The notes under the pieces: generated by a model
Told to the model about the DNA's origin: nothing
Database searches by the model: none
What the model saw: the letters and a program-made list of their open reading frames with translations, nothing else
Part shown: positions 54,666 through 63,728 of the stretch, piece by piece
How the letters are laid out: each line of letters opens with the position of its first letter
How positions within the stretch are numbered: the stretch's first letter is position 1
Position numbers and translations under genes: made by a program
NCBI RefSeq assembly: GCF_017745095.1
Contig: NZ_JAGHZZ010000009.1
Coordinates: 214,169 to 278,168, forward strand
DNA from: Sporocytophaga sp.
Lineage (GTDB): Bacteria; Bacteroidota; Bacteroidia; Cytophagales; Cytophagaceae
Length of the DNA stretch: 64,000 bases
Direction of reading: 5' to 3'

Positions 54666-56060
54666 TTAAAACTCTGCGCTCTGTGGAGTTCTTGGGAAAG
54701 GAATAACATCTCTGATATTACCCATTCCTGTTACGAATAACATTAGCCTCTCAAAGCCAAGTCCGAAACCTGAGTGAGGTGCAGTTCCGAATTTTCTGGT
54801 TTCAAGGTACCACCAGATATCCTGCTCATGTATGCCTACCTCTTTAACCCTGCGAAGTAGTTTTTCATAGTTTTCCTCTCTCTGAGATCCTCCGATGATT
54901 TCACCGATACCAGGGAAAAGTACATCCATTGCTCTTACTGTTTTTCCATCCTCATTTTGCTTCATGTAGAAAGCTTTAATTTTTTCAGGATAGTCTGTCA
55001 GAATTACCGGTTTGTTAAAGTGTTTTTCAACAAGATAACGCTCATGCTCTGACTGAAGGTCAGTTCCCCAGTCAACTTTGTATTCGAATTTCTGACCGCT
55101 TTTTTGAAGTATTTCAACCGCAGTTGTATATGATACTCTTTCAAAAGGTGTACTTACAACCGATTTTAATCTGTCGATCAGTTCCTTATCATACATTTTG
55201 TTCAGGAATTCAAGATCGTCAGTGCAGTTGTCAAGTGCATATTGCACTAAGTATTTAAGAAATTCTTCAGCAAGATTCATGTTGTCATGGATGTCATAAA
55301 ATGCCATTTCAGGCTCAATCATCCAGAACTCAGCAAGGTGTCTTGCAGTGTTTGAGTTTTCGGCTCTGAAAGTTGGTCCGAAAGTGTAAATTTCTCCAAG
55401 CGCCATTGCTCCCAATTCACCTTCCAGCTGACCTGATACTGTCAGGTTAGTTTCTTTTCCGAAGAAATCTTCCTTATAGTTAATAGATCCGTCAGGGTTT
55501 TTAGGAGGGTTTTTAGCGTCAAGTGTTGTTACTCTGAACATTGCGCCTGCACCTTCAGCATCAGAACCGGTAATAATCGGTGTATGCAGATATACAAATC
55601 CCTTGTCATTAAAGAATTTATTTACTGCAAATGCCATATGGTGTCTGATTCTCAGAACTGCTCCAAAAGTATTTGTACGAGGACGTAGGTGAGCTATTTC
55701 TCTCAAATATTCAACAGTAATATTTTTCTTTTGCAATTTATATGACTCAGGATCAGCTTTTCCTAATATATCGATTTCAATTGCTTGTAACTCCACAGGT
55801 TGTCCTTGAGCTGGAGATTCTACCAGCTTTCCAGTAACAGATAAACAAGCTCCTGTAGAGATGTCTTTTATAAGTTCTTCATTAAAAGTTGAAACATCTG
55901 CTACGATTTGTATATTTTTTATAGTAGAACCGTCATTAAGTGCAATAAAGGAGACATTCTTACTTTCTCTTTTCGTCCTTACCCAACCTTTTACATTGAA
56001 TGAATTTCCGATTTCCTTAGAATTCAGGAGGTGTGTTATTTTTGTTCTTTTCACAGTCAA
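54666..56060 (-). CDS. asnS: Asparaginyl-tRNA synthetase
   Basis: 464 residues. N-terminal OB-fold anticodon-binding domain ([21 protein letters not shown]) and class II catalytic core with motif 2 [21 protein letters not shown] and motif 3 [27 protein letters not shown]. It charges tRNA-Asn. The segment [16 protein letters not shown] is characteristic of the Asn rather than Asp enzyme. Single gene, divergent from rpoN with about 160 bp between. Confidence 0.97.
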   Translation of the reverse strand: MTVKRTKITHLLNSKEIGNSFNVKGWVRTKRESKNVSFIALNDGSTIKNIQIVADVSTFNEELIKDISTGACLSVTGKLVESPAQGQPVELQAIEIDILGKADPESYKLQKKNITVEYLREIAHLRPRTNTFGAVLRIRHHMAFAVNKFFNDKGFVYLHTPIITGSDAEGAGAMFRVTTLDAKNPPKNPDGSINYKEDFFGKETNLTVSGQLEGELGAMALGEIYTFGPTFRAENSNTARHLAEFWMIEPEMAFYDIHDNMNLAEEFLKYLVQYALDNCTDDLEFLNKMYDKELIDRLKSVVSTPFERVSYTTAVEILQKSGQKFEYKVDWGTDLQSEHERYLVEKHFNKPVILTDYPEKIKAFYMKQNEDGKTVRAMDVLFPGIGEIIGGSQREENYEKLLRRVKEVGIHEQDIWWYLETRKFGTAPHSGFGLGFERLMLFVTGMGNIRDVIPFPRTPQSAEF

Positions 56061-56223
56061 AAAAGAATTAAAACTAATTGAAACAATAAAATCTTATAAT
56101 CTGTTAGCAAAAAAAGGATATTTTACCTTTTTAGGCAAAGTTTTATCAAAATATAATAATTTTGTCAGGGTCGGCATGGTTTTTGGCATCCCAGAATTTT
56201 CAAATTTTTAATGTCGGTTTTAT

Positions 56224-57690
56224 ATGCAAAAATTAGGATTAAACCAGACTTTACAACAAAAACTTTCACCTCAGCAGATTCAATTTATAAAACTGCTGCA
56301 GATCCCTACTGCCGAGCTGGAGAGCAGAATAGAAGAAGAGCTTGAAATTAACCCGGCGCTGGAAGAAGGAAAAGAGGAATATTCTTCGGAAGAAAGTCAG
56401 TCTGAAAACAATGAATATGATCAGGAGGAAGGTGAAGGAGATGGCGATAATTACAATGATGACGAATTAAGCGTGGAAGACTATATTCGTGATGATGATA
56501 TCAGTGGGTATAAAATGGTCGGAGATGGTCCAAGTGAGGAAGAAGACAAAGAGATGCCCATTGCCAGCGGTTCTACCCTGGCCGATGCCCTTATCAGTCA
56601 GTTGGGCTTTTTGAAGCTGGATGAACGTCAGACGAATATCGGAAAACAACTTATCGGGAGTATAGACAGTGATGGCTATATTCGAAGAGAGTTGGAACAA
56701 ATCGTAGATGACCTCGCCTTCGGTCAGAATATTGAAACAAATGCCGAAGAGATTGAGAAAATTCTTTTCCGCATTCAGCAATTTGATCCAGCAGGAATAG
56801 GAGCACGATCGCTTCAGGAATGTCTTGTTCTTCAACTTGAAAGAAAAGATGAAAATGACCCTGCAGTTGAAATTGCGCTTAAAATCGTTGAAGAAAACTT
56901 CGAAGAATTTACCAAAAAGCATTACGATAAAATCCAGAAAAGACTGGATATCGATGATGACTTAATGAAACAGGCTATACATCTGATTACCAAATTGAAT
57001 CCTAAGCCAGGAGGAGGTGCGGTTGATGATGTGAAAACTCAATACATTATTCCAGATTTTATTTTGGTAAATAATAACGGAAAACTTGAGCTTTCTTTGA
57101 ACTCGCGAAACGCTCCTGAGTTAAGAATCAGCCGATCTTATACAGAGATGTTTGATACCTATGACAAGAGCTCTAAAAAGGATAAAAAACTTAAGGAAGC
57201 CGTGTCTTTTGTCAAACAAAAGTTGGATGCAGCCAAATGGTTTATCGACGCTATAAGACAAAGGCAGCTGACGCTCATGCGAACAATGGAAGCTATTGTG
57301 AAATATCAGTATGACTTTTTCCTTGAAGGAGATGAAGCCAAACTGAAGCCAATGATATTAAAAGATATTGCAACTGAGATTAACATGGATATTTCAACTG
57401 TATCCAGAGTTGCAAACAGTAAATCTGTTCAGACAGAATTTGGAATTTACCCATTAAAGTATTTCTTTTCAGAAGGAATTTCCACAGAATCTGGTGAAGA
57501 TGTCAGCAGTAGAGAAGTGAAGCATATTCTAAAGGAAATTATTGACGCAGAAGATAAGAGGAAGCCTTGCTCAGATGAAAAACTTGAAAAACTTCTGAAA
57601 GAAAGAGGCTACCCAATTGCAAGAAGGACAGTAGCAAAATACAGGGAACAATTGAATATCCCTGTTGCCAGATTAAGAAAGGAATTATAA
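56224..57690 (+). CDS. rpoN: RNA polymerase sigma-54 factor
   Basis: 488 residues. Gln/Leu-rich region I (LNQTLQQKLSPQQIQFIKLLQIPTAELE), an acidic region II, the core-binding domain, a helix-turn-helix near DISTVSRVANSKSVQ, and the RpoN box ARRTVAKYRE at 466-475. It directs activator-dependent transcription from -24/-12 promoters. A TAATTTTG word at 56157 could be its own -7 box, but the upstream box is weak. Two bases before the next gene. Confidence 0.96.
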   Translation: MQKLGLNQTLQQKLSPQQIQFIKLLQIPTAELESRIEEELEINPALEEGKEEYSSEESQSENNEYDQEEGEGDGDNYNDDELSVEDYIRDDDISGYKMVGDGPSEEEDKEMPIASGSTLADALISQLGFLKLDERQTNIGKQLIGSIDSDGYIRRELEQIVDDLAFGQNIETNAEEIEKILFRIQQFDPAGIGARSLQECLVLQLERKDENDPAVEIALKIVEENFEEFTKKHYDKIQKRLDIDDDLMKQAIHLITKLNPKPGGGAVDDVKTQYIIPDFILVNNNGKLELSLNSRNAPELRISRSYTEMFDTYDKSSKKDKKLKEAVSFVKQKLDAAKWFIDAIRQRQLTLMRTMEAIVKYQYDFFLEGDEAKLKPMILKDIATEINMDISTVSRVANSKSVQTEFGIYPLKYFFSEGISTESGEDVSSREVKHILKEIIDAEDKRKPCSDEKLEKLLKERGYPIARRTVAKYREQLNIPVARLRKEL

Positions 57691-57692
57691 TA

Positions 57693-58370
57693 GTGGTAAC
57701 GAGATACAAGCAAGCCAAAAGGAAATTCAATATCTTAAAAAGTACAGCGACAATACTCTCTGTACTTTTTCATCCAGTAATATTGCCAACATATGTGTTT
57801 GCTTGTTTGATCTTTTTTGCTCCTGCTACTTTCAGCACGCTTAGCGAACAAGGTAAATACTACCTCTTGCTGCTTATATTTATTACAACCTGCATTTTGC
57901 CTATTTTCCTCATGACCATTTTCCTGCAGTTAACAAACAGGACGATGAACCTCAAAGCCTTTTTTATGGGAAATAGAAGGGAAAGAATTGTTCCCTATCT
58001 GATTACTGCAATATTTTATAGTAGTCTGGCCTATTTTTTTGACACCTATTTGCACATGAGCGGCCTGATTATATACCTGATTGCAGCAATTGGAGTTACC
58101 ATTCTGGTTTTGGCTCTGATTACTCTCTTTTACAAAGTAAGCGCTCATGCTACCGGTCTTTCTGGATCTATTGTTATACTGGTCATGCTATCTATGAGGT
58201 TTACCGATAATGATTTGTTCTATCCTATTTTAACTTTTATCCTGATAGCCGGTTTTGTCATGAGCTCCAGGTTATTTCTTAAAGCCCATACTGGAATGGA
58301 AGTCGTTACTGGAGTTTTAACTGGATTCATCGTTAACTTTTGTATATTTTATTATCTTTTAATCGGATAA
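57693..58370 (+). CDS. PAP2-like membrane phosphatase
   Basis: 225 residues from a GTG start, about six membrane helices. Motifs resemble the acid phosphatase signature: NRRERIVPY (motif 1-like), KVSAHATGLSG (motif 2, SxH...G) and SSRLFLKAHTGMEVVTG (motif 3, SR-x5-H-x3-E). Such enzymes dephosphorylate lipid phosphates such as undecaprenyl-PP, but motif 1 is imperfect. Placed between rpoN and an enoyl-CoA hydratase with tiny gaps, so probably one transcript. Confidence 0.78.
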   Translation: MVTRYKQAKRKFNILKSTATILSVLFHPVILPTYVFACLIFFAPATFSTLSEQGKYYLLLLIFITTCILPIFLMTIFLQLTNRTMNLKAFFMGNRRERIVPYLITAIFYSSLAYFFDTYLHMSGLIIYLIAAIGVTILVLALITLFYKVSAHATGLSGSIVILVMLSMRFTDNDLFYPILTFILIAGFVMSSRLFLKAHTGMEVVTGVLTGFIVNFCIFYYLLIG

Positions 58371-58376
58371 CAAACC

Positions 58377-59153
58377 ATGTACCAGCATATTTTATTGGAA
58401 AAAAAAGGTGGAGCTGCCAGATTAACTCTGAACAGACCGGAAGTATTTAACGCACTTAACGAGACCCTCTGCAGAGAAATTCAGCAGGCTTTAAAAGAGA
58501 TTAGTGAGGACAAAACGATAAAAGTTCTAATATTGACTGGAGCAGGAAAGGGCTTTTGCAGCGGTTTAGATCTAAAGTCAATAAATATTAAAGATGCCAC
58601 TGTATCGGATGTTGTTAAAGACTTGTTTAATCCAATGGTAACATGGATAAGAACGCTCAATATTCCTGTAATTGCATTGGTAAATGGACCGGCGGTGGGA
58701 GCAGGATGTTCATTGGCATTAGCAGCAGATATGGTTGTCGCAAATGAAAATGCAACCTTTGGGTTTTCCTTTGTGAAAATTGGTCTGATTCCGGATACGG
58801 GCATTTCTTATTTTTTACCAAGGTTGGCAGGCAGCCTCAAGGCATTTGAACTATTTGCTCTGGGAAAAACAATTCTTGCCACCGAAGCAGAGCAATATGG
58901 ACTTGTAACCTCTGCAATCAAAGAAGAAGAATTGGAAGCAACTGTAGACAAATTAGTAGCTTATTTTGTATCTGCTCCGACTAAAGCCATTGGATTCATC
59001 AAAAAATTGGTGACGGAATCAAGCCAAAATTCCTTACTTTCTATGCTGGATCAGGAAGCTAATTTTCAGGAGAAAGCAGCTCATACAAATGACTTTAACG
59101 AAGGTGTTGCTGCGTTTTTAGCGAAAAGAAAACCTGATTTTAAAGGGCAATAG
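58377..59153 (+). CDS. Enoyl-CoA hydratase/isomerase family protein (PaaG-like)
   Basis: 258 residues of the crotonase fold. Oxyanion-hole regions GKGFCSGLDLKSI and NGPAVGAGCSLALAADMVVA are clear; FSFVKIGLIPDTGISYFLPRLAG has an Asp in PDTG where canonical hydratases have Glu, as in PaaG-type isomerases. It acts on an acyl-CoA in beta-oxidation or aromatic ring breakdown, but no other paa genes are visible. Six bases after the PAP2-like gene. Confidence 0.86.
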   Translation: MYQHILLEKKGGAARLTLNRPEVFNALNETLCREIQQALKEISEDKTIKVLILTGAGKGFCSGLDLKSINIKDATVSDVVKDLFNPMVTWIRTLNIPVIALVNGPAVGAGCSLALAADMVVANENATFGFSFVKIGLIPDTGISYFLPRLAGSLKAFELFALGKTILATEAEQYGLVTSAIKEEELEATVDKLVAYFVSAPTKAIGFIKKLVTESSQNSLLSMLDQEANFQEKAAHTNDFNEGVAAFLAKRKPDFKGQ

Positions 59154-59169
59154 AATTCTTTTAAGATTC

Positions 59170-59877
59170 TTAAAAAGAAGAAATCGTTATTCCAACAAGA
59201 AAAGGAGTTGCTTCTGGTCCTTTGTTATCCTTAAAGAGCTTATTTAAGCTGTAATAACCATATAAGCTTAATCCTCCAATTCCTATCCTGGCTGTAAGCC
59301 CATAGCGAACCCTGTTTAAGTTAAAATCTCTTATTTCCTTTTCCTTAATGGTTTCATCATTTTCTTTGAATTTGACTTTTGTCATTGATTTTAAAAGTAG
59401 ACCCGCTTTAAAACCAATAGCCAGTTTAAGTGCTCTTGGCCAATACCGTTTAGACTGAAATCTTAATTCAAGTGGAGCATCAAGGTAAGTTAAACTAAGT
59501 TTTGACTTTTTGTAAGTTTTTTCAGGATCCCGATCAACAAAGATTAGTAAAGAATCCTGAGATATAGATAGGTTGGTGTTTTTTGCCGAAAAGGAATAAT
59601 TATCAAAGGCAATACAGAGTCCGGAAGTGAAATAGAATTTTTTGGAAATTTTTATATGAGAATAGTGACCAAATGCACCTCCCCTTGATCCCCAGGTTCT
59701 AAGGTCTAATGCCCCCGGTTGATCTGACAGTTGATTTAAATAAAGATCTAGCCTGAAAGCCCTTATAAGGTGTCTTCCTTTATATTCGTCATGCTTGGAA
59801 AGAGAATCAGTAGTTGTTTGTGCACCAGATGCAAGAGCAAAAAGAAGAAAAGAAAGGAAAAAAAAGATTTTTTTCAT
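59170..59877 (-). CDS. Putative outer-membrane beta-barrel protein
   Basis: 235 residues. Signal peptide MKKIFFFLSFLLFALASGAQ. Alternating strands such as FYFTSGLCIAFDNYSFSAKN and LALKLAIGFKAG-like segments, with a closing aromatic strand ATPFLVGITISSF, fit a small barrel of about eight strands. No close family recognised. Convergent with the enoyl-CoA hydratase, 16 bp apart. Confidence 0.72.
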   Translation of the reverse strand: MKKIFFFLSFLLFALASGAQTTTDSLSKHDEYKGRHLIRAFRLDLYLNQLSDQPGALDLRTWGSRGGAFGHYSHIKISKKFYFTSGLCIAFDNYSFSAKNTNLSISQDSLLIFVDRDPEKTYKKSKLSLTYLDAPLELRFQSKRYWPRALKLAIGFKAGLLLKSMTKVKFKENDETIKEKEIRDFNLNRVRYGLTARIGIGGLSLYGYYSLNKLFKDNKGPEATPFLVGITISSF

Positions 59878-59956
59878 AAAAAGAGTTTTTACTTATCGTA
59901 AACTTAGGCAAAAAAGGAATTGTTTCAGGAATTGTTTGAAGTAATTTGAAATCTAT

Positions 59957-59987
59957 TTTAAAATAGCAGATTTATTTTATAAATTTG
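59957..59987 (+). promoter_or_regulatory. tRNA-Arg promoter
   Basis: TTTA (59957-59960), 19-bp spacer, TAAATTTG (59980-59987); second box exact. It lies 20 bases before the damaged tRNA copy, not the intact one. Confidence 0.6.
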
Positions 59988-60006
59988 CACTCCTTAATTG
60001 GGAAAT

Positions 60007-60080
60007 GCACTCGTAGCTCAATTGGATAGAGCATCTGACTACGGATCAGAAGGTTTGGGGTTCGACTCCCTACGATTATA
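60007..60080 (+). pseudogene. Damaged tRNA-Arg(ACG) copy with changed acceptor 3' arm
   Basis: Positions 60007-60075 equal the first 69 bases of the intact tRNA at 60171, including anticodon loop CTACGGA. After CCTACGA the sequence is TTATA instead of GTGCA, so the acceptor stem GCACTCG no longer pairs at two positions and has a G-U closing pair. It is not expected to be charged. This pattern is typical of one end of an integration event within a tRNA gene. Confidence 0.8.
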
Positions 60081-60170
60081 AAACCTTTTGAAACAAGTCG
60101 TTATAATAGAATAGGTTAGAAGAATCTATTTATAATTGGTACAACATAGGTACATCTTTTTAAAAATATT

Positions 60171-60244
60171 GCACTCGTAGCTCAATTGGATAGAGCATCT
60201 GACTACGGATCAGAAGGTTTGGGGTTCGACTCCCTACGAGTGCA
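60171..60244 (+). tRNA. tRNA-Arg (anticodon ACG)
   Basis: Intact cloverleaf: acceptor GCACTCG/CGAGTGC, D arm GCTC..GAGC, anticodon arm TCTGA-CTACGGA-TCAGA, T arm GGGGTTCGACTCCC, discriminator A at 60244; CCA is not encoded. ACG would be deaminated to ICG to read CGU/CGC/CGA. Followed by a strong terminator. Confidence 0.95.
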
Positions 60245-60250
60245 CCCTGA

Positions 60251-60281
60251 AAGCACTGTAATTTTTTACAGTGCTTTTTTA
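60251..60281 (+). terminator. tRNA terminator
   Basis: Perfect 11-bp stem AAGCACTGTAA / TTACAGTGCTT with TTTT loop and T-tract, 7 nt after the intact tRNA. Confidence 0.92.
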
Positions 60282-60406
60282 TTTTGTAGGGTATCTTTAA
60301 AAGATCTATTTTTTATTTCTAAAGTAAAAGTTGTATTATTCTATAGTTAATTTTTACTCAAATAATATTTTTCAACTACTTCTAATATTTTAATTCTAAA
60401 TAATAT

Positions 60407-62062
60407 ATGAAAATTGAAAGGGTGGTTATACAAAATTATAAAAGCATTAAGAATATTGACATAAAATGCTCTCCTCAAGTTAATGCGTTTATTGGTGAGA
60501 ATAGTGTAGGGAAAAGTAATATTTTTGATGCAATCAATTGGTCCCTAGGCCCGGTTTATCCTTCATTTAATTCAACACTTCCTCAAGATCACTTCCTTGG
60601 TGAATTATCTAATGAGATAAAGATAACTCTACATTTTGATGATGGTAAATACTTACAACTTGCCGAAAAATGGATTGATAAGAGAAACTTGCCTAAGTCT
60701 GGGTTAAATCTCTCCAATGATTATATTACCGATATAGAAAGACAAAAGTACTGTTCTGCATATTTAGGAGTTGATAGATCTATACTAGATCATTTACCTT
60801 CTAATAGGTGGACATTGTTGGGAAGAATTCTATTGGATATTAATCAAATGTTTAAATCACAAGTAGAGGTTGATGAATCCACAGGTGAGGAGATTAAAAA
60901 GACAGACGTTTTTAAAAAGGAAATAGAACGGATTAGAGATGAAATCCTTTTCTCAGTTGAAGATCAACATGGTACTCAAGTGATGAAAAAGTTTATTGAA
61001 ATTTTACAAAAGGAAAGTGCAAAGCAATTAAATAAACCTGAAGAGGATTTTAAAATAGATTTAAATCTTTATGATCCTTGGAATTTTTATAGAACACTAC
61101 AATTGATAGTGAAAGAAAGTGATACGGCTCTTTCCTTTCAGGCTTCAAATTTAGGAATGGGGGTTCAGGCTTCTATATCCATAGCAGTTTTAAAAGCATA
61201 TTCCCAGATTAAATTAAAAAATAGTACACCATTATTCATAGATGAGCCAGAGTTGTTTTTACATCCTCAAGCCCAACGTAATTTCTATAAGGTTTTATGC
61301 GAACTTGCAGAAACAGGAGTACAGATTTTTTTTACAACTCATTCTCCTGATTTTCTCAATGTAGGTAGATTCAACGAAATTTTTCTTGTTCGTAAAAATG
61401 CTACTAATGGAACTTACATAAGATGTGCTAATCCTGTTAATTTTATTAAGGATCTTAAAATTCGAACTGGCATTATTTCTAGGGAAGCAGAAATTATGCT
61501 ACAGTATAAAAATGCTTATGAAGAAACGGGTGATACACAAAAAGCTAACGAAGCATTTTTTGCTAAGAAGGTCATTTTAGTAGAAGGGCAAAGTGAATCT
61601 CTTGTATTACCGTTTCTTTTTGAAAAAGTTGGCTTTGATTATATAGCTAAAGGGATTACTATTGTCCGTTGTGGTGATAAAAATGATATTGATAGATTTT
61701 ATAGATTATATTCAGAATTTGGAATACCATGTTTTGTAATCTTTGATGGAGATAAACAACATCAAGGGACACCACATGAAGCAGAAACTATAAAAAAGAA
61801 TAAGTCTATATTATCAGTATTTAATGTTAGTATGGATTATCCTGATGGAGTAGTACAAAATAACTACCTTGGTTTTGAAAATACTCTAAATGAAAATCTT
61901 GGATTTGAAACGGGTCAAAAAGGATTAAAGCTTTATAAACAGACTCGTCAAAATATTACTTGTAGAGAACAGGTTCCTGCTTGGGTCAACCAAATTGTTG
62001 AAAAGCTAGAAATGTTACATGATAATATTCCTTCAATATTAAAAAATAACGTTGTTGTTTAA
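60407..62062 (+). CDS. OLD-family ATPase/TOPRIM nuclease
   Basis: 551 residues. N-terminal ABC-type ATPase with Walker A GENSVGKSN (30-38), signature-like region around 248-255, Walker B PLFIDEPELFLHP (275-287, catalytic E280) and H-loop THSPDF (H312). C-terminal TOPRIM nuclease with E393 in VILVEGQSES and the DGD pair D447/D449 in CFVIFDGD. This is the layout of class 1 OLD nucleases, whose founder (phage P2 Old) blocks other phages. The Gabija partner helicase GajB is not present next to it. Sits just right of tRNA-Arg, in an accessory region, so a phage-defence role is plausible but unproven. Confidence 0.88.
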   Translation: MKIERVVIQNYKSIKNIDIKCSPQVNAFIGENSVGKSNIFDAINWSLGPVYPSFNSTLPQDHFLGELSNEIKITLHFDDGKYLQLAEKWIDKRNLPKSGLNLSNDYITDIERQKYCSAYLGVDRSILDHLPSNRWTLLGRILLDINQMFKSQVEVDESTGEEIKKTDVFKKEIERIRDEILFSVEDQHGTQVMKKFIEILQKESAKQLNKPEEDFKIDLNLYDPWNFYRTLQLIVKESDTALSFQASNLGMGVQASISIAVLKAYSQIKLKNSTPLFIDEPELFLHPQAQRNFYKVLCELAETGVQIFFTTHSPDFLNVGRFNEIFLVRKNATNGTYIRCANPVNFIKDLKIRTGIISREAEIMLQYKNAYEETGDTQKANEAFFAKKVILVEGQSESLVLPFLFEKVGFDYIAKGITIVRCGDKNDIDRFYRLYSEFGIPCFVIFDGDKQHQGTPHEAETIKKNKSILSVFNVSMDYPDGVVQNNYLGFENTLNENLGFETGQKGLKLYKQTRQNITCREQVPAWVNQIVEKLEMLHDNIPSILKNNVVV

Positions 62063-62217
62063 AGTTTCACTTTTTACTAATAGTGAAACTTACTTCTTTT
62101 TTACTGCTTAAGTTGTTAACCTGTAACAAATTGTTGAACCTGTAATAAAATCAAATATTTTTTTGTTTCACTTTTTCGTCCAGGAATTTTTAGTGAAACC
62201 GGGATTGGTTAGGTTTA
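62063..62217. repeat. Two palindromes and a tandem repeat upstream of the recombinase gene
   Basis: Palindrome 1: AGTTTCACT (62063-62071) with AGTGAAACT (62082-62090). Palindrome 2: GTTTCACT (62165-62172) with AGTGAAAC (62192-62199). Between them a tandem repeat TTGTTAACCTGTAACAAA / TTGTTGAACCTGTAATAAA (62113-62149). The right arm of palindrome 2 sits in the spacer of a possible promoter (TTTT 62187, TAGGTTTA 62210-62217). Fits an operator, a recombination site or arm-type binding sites. Confidence 0.6.
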
Positions 62218-62238
62218 TCTGAAAAACCTATAATCAAT

Positions 62239-62826
62239 ATGAGTAAAAAAGGACTTAAAACAACCTGTTCTTATATAGAATGGGATACACTGCTTAATTT
62301 AATAGATGACCTGAAGGAAGAAGGCAATCTAAGAATGTGCTTGTATATATCAATTGCCTCCCATGTAGGAATGAGGGCTGGTGACATTCTTCGGCTTAAA
62401 TGGAAGGATCTTCTCCATAAAGAGATGTTCTTTTGGAAGGAAAAGAAAACAGGAAAGGATAGGACGATAATAATCAATTCGAAGCTAAGAAGTATTATAC
62501 ACTTGGTTGCTCAAAAGAAAGATGCTTACTCTAAAATGGAAGATTATGTTTTTAGCAATCGAACAGGACTAAAACCAATTTCAATACAGTACCTTAATCG
62601 TAATTTAGATAGAATTTTTAAATTATACAATGTTCCAATTTCTGGTAATGGTTCAAGTCATTGTTTACGCAAATCCTTTGCAAGAAGAGCTTATTTTAAG
62701 TTAGGTGAAAATGAATACGGTTTAATGCTAATTCAAGAGGTGTTAGGACATACGAGCATTGCATGTACCAGAAGGTATTTAGGACTTAGGCAAGAAGAGA
62801 TTAATGATGTATATTTGCAATTATAA
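62239..62826 (+). CDS. Catalytic-domain-only tyrosine recombinase
   Basis: 195 residues. All active-site positions are present: R46 (GMRAGDILRLKW), a Lys in the beta-hairpin (K70 or K73), H141/R144 (SHCLRKSFA), H171 (VLGHTSI) and Y180 (TRRYLGL). It lacks the N-terminal core- and arm-binding domains of phage integrases, and its size resembles FimB/FimE-type inversion recombinases. It could invert or excise DNA at sites such as the palindromes just upstream. Gene starts 176 bp after the OLD gene. Confidence 0.9.
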   Translation: MSKKGLKTTCSYIEWDTLLNLIDDLKEEGNLRMCLYISIASHVGMRAGDILRLKWKDLLHKEMFFWKEKKTGKDRTIIINSKLRSIIHLVAQKKDAYSKMEDYVFSNRTGLKPISIQYLNRNLDRIFKLYNVPISGNGSSHCLRKSFARRAYFKLGENEYGLMLIQEVLGHTSIACTRRYLGLRQEEINDVYLQL

Positions 62827-62852
62827 GTTTCGACTACTAAATGTAATTTGAT

Positions 62853-63728
62853 ATGGAATATGAGTTTGTCATAAAAGCCAAGGACGTTGAATTAATACCT
62901 CATAAAGAAGAGATTGAAGTTTATCCGGATTTGGATGTATTTAAAAATTACATAATGGTTTACTATAAAAATTCTGAAATAGAGGATTATTATACAAACA
63001 TTAAATTGAGTCAAGTATTATATGACGAGATAGTTTCTTTATTAAAGCATTATAATTTTGTTTCAGACAATGGTGTTCTTTCTTCTGAAGACAAAAAGCA
63101 CATAGCCAATTTTTGTTTATTCATACAATGGTATAATTGGGCTACATACGAGAGTCAAAAATGTCAACAATCCCACGATGCACTTGAAGAATTAAATGCC
63201 AAAGTTCCTTCAGGAGCTAAAAGACCAAGAACTAACAAGAATGATTATAAAGATTTATATGACTTATTTGGAGCCTTATCCACCGGAAAAACCAATATCA
63301 CTTCTCTAAGTTTCAGTGTTGATAATCCAATTAAATATAACGGAGCAGTACCATTAAAGACAATTACTATCAGCAGTGAGAAAGTTGTTCAAAAGATTGT
63401 AAAATTAACTAGGGAGCTTCTTGAAAGTGAAAGCGGACAACGTTGGAAAGAATCTACTTTTACAGACTACCCATACCAAAACACACAAAGATGGCATAGA
63501 GAAGTTTCAAGAGAGATAGTAAGGTACCTTGATGAAACCAAGTTAGCTCTTAAAGATCCATCTGTGGTATTGAATGCTGAAACCAAAAAGTTCCTTGTCA
63601 ATTTTTTTAAGATTTTAGGATTTATTCGCAAAAGAGAACAAACTGAAAAATATGCCACAATTGATGATGAACTTAATGCAGTCACTAATTGGTATGAAAT
63701 AGAACCCAAAACTTTAAATTCTAAATAG
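62853..63728 (+). CDS. Unrecognised protein in the tRNA-Arg accessory region
   Basis: 291 residues, no family recognised. Charged, helical; N-terminal half EYEFVIKAKDVELIPHKEEIEVYPDL then a Tyr/Trp-rich stretch (FIQWYNWATYESQKCQQSHD), a Lys/Arg-rich centre KVPSGAKRPRTNKNDYKDLY and C-terminal helices with KKFLVNFFKILGFIRKREQ. No membrane segment or signal peptide. It starts 26 bp after the recombinase stop and may be co-transcribed with it. Its stop overlaps the convergent integrase stop by 8 bp. Confidence 0.75.
   Translation: MEYEFVIKAKDVELIPHKEEIEVYPDLDVFKNYIMVYYKNSEIEDYYTNIKLSQVLYDEIVSLLKHYNFVSDNGVLSSEDKKHIANFCLFIQWYNWATYESQKCQQSHDALEELNAKVPSGAKRPRTNKNDYKDLYDLFGALSTGKTNITSLSFSVDNPIKYNGAVPLKTITISSEKVVQKIVKLTRELLESESGQRWKESTFTDYPYQNTQRWHREVSREIVRYLDETKLALKDPSVVLNAETKKFLVNFFKILGFIRKREQTEKYATIDDELNAVTNWYEIEPKTLNSK

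Noticed and set aside
56170..56190. GGCATGGTTTTTGGC as a sigma-54 promoter upstream of rpoN
   Set aside because: Spacing between GG and GC is one base off the strict -24/-12 requirement, and no activator sites are visible.
60407..62062. Gabija system
   Set aside because: Only the GajA-like OLD protein is present; there is no UvrD-type GajB helicase gene within the window next to it.
62063..62200. CRISPR-like repeats
   Set aside because: Only two palindromes and two short tandem units, irregular spacing, no cas genes.
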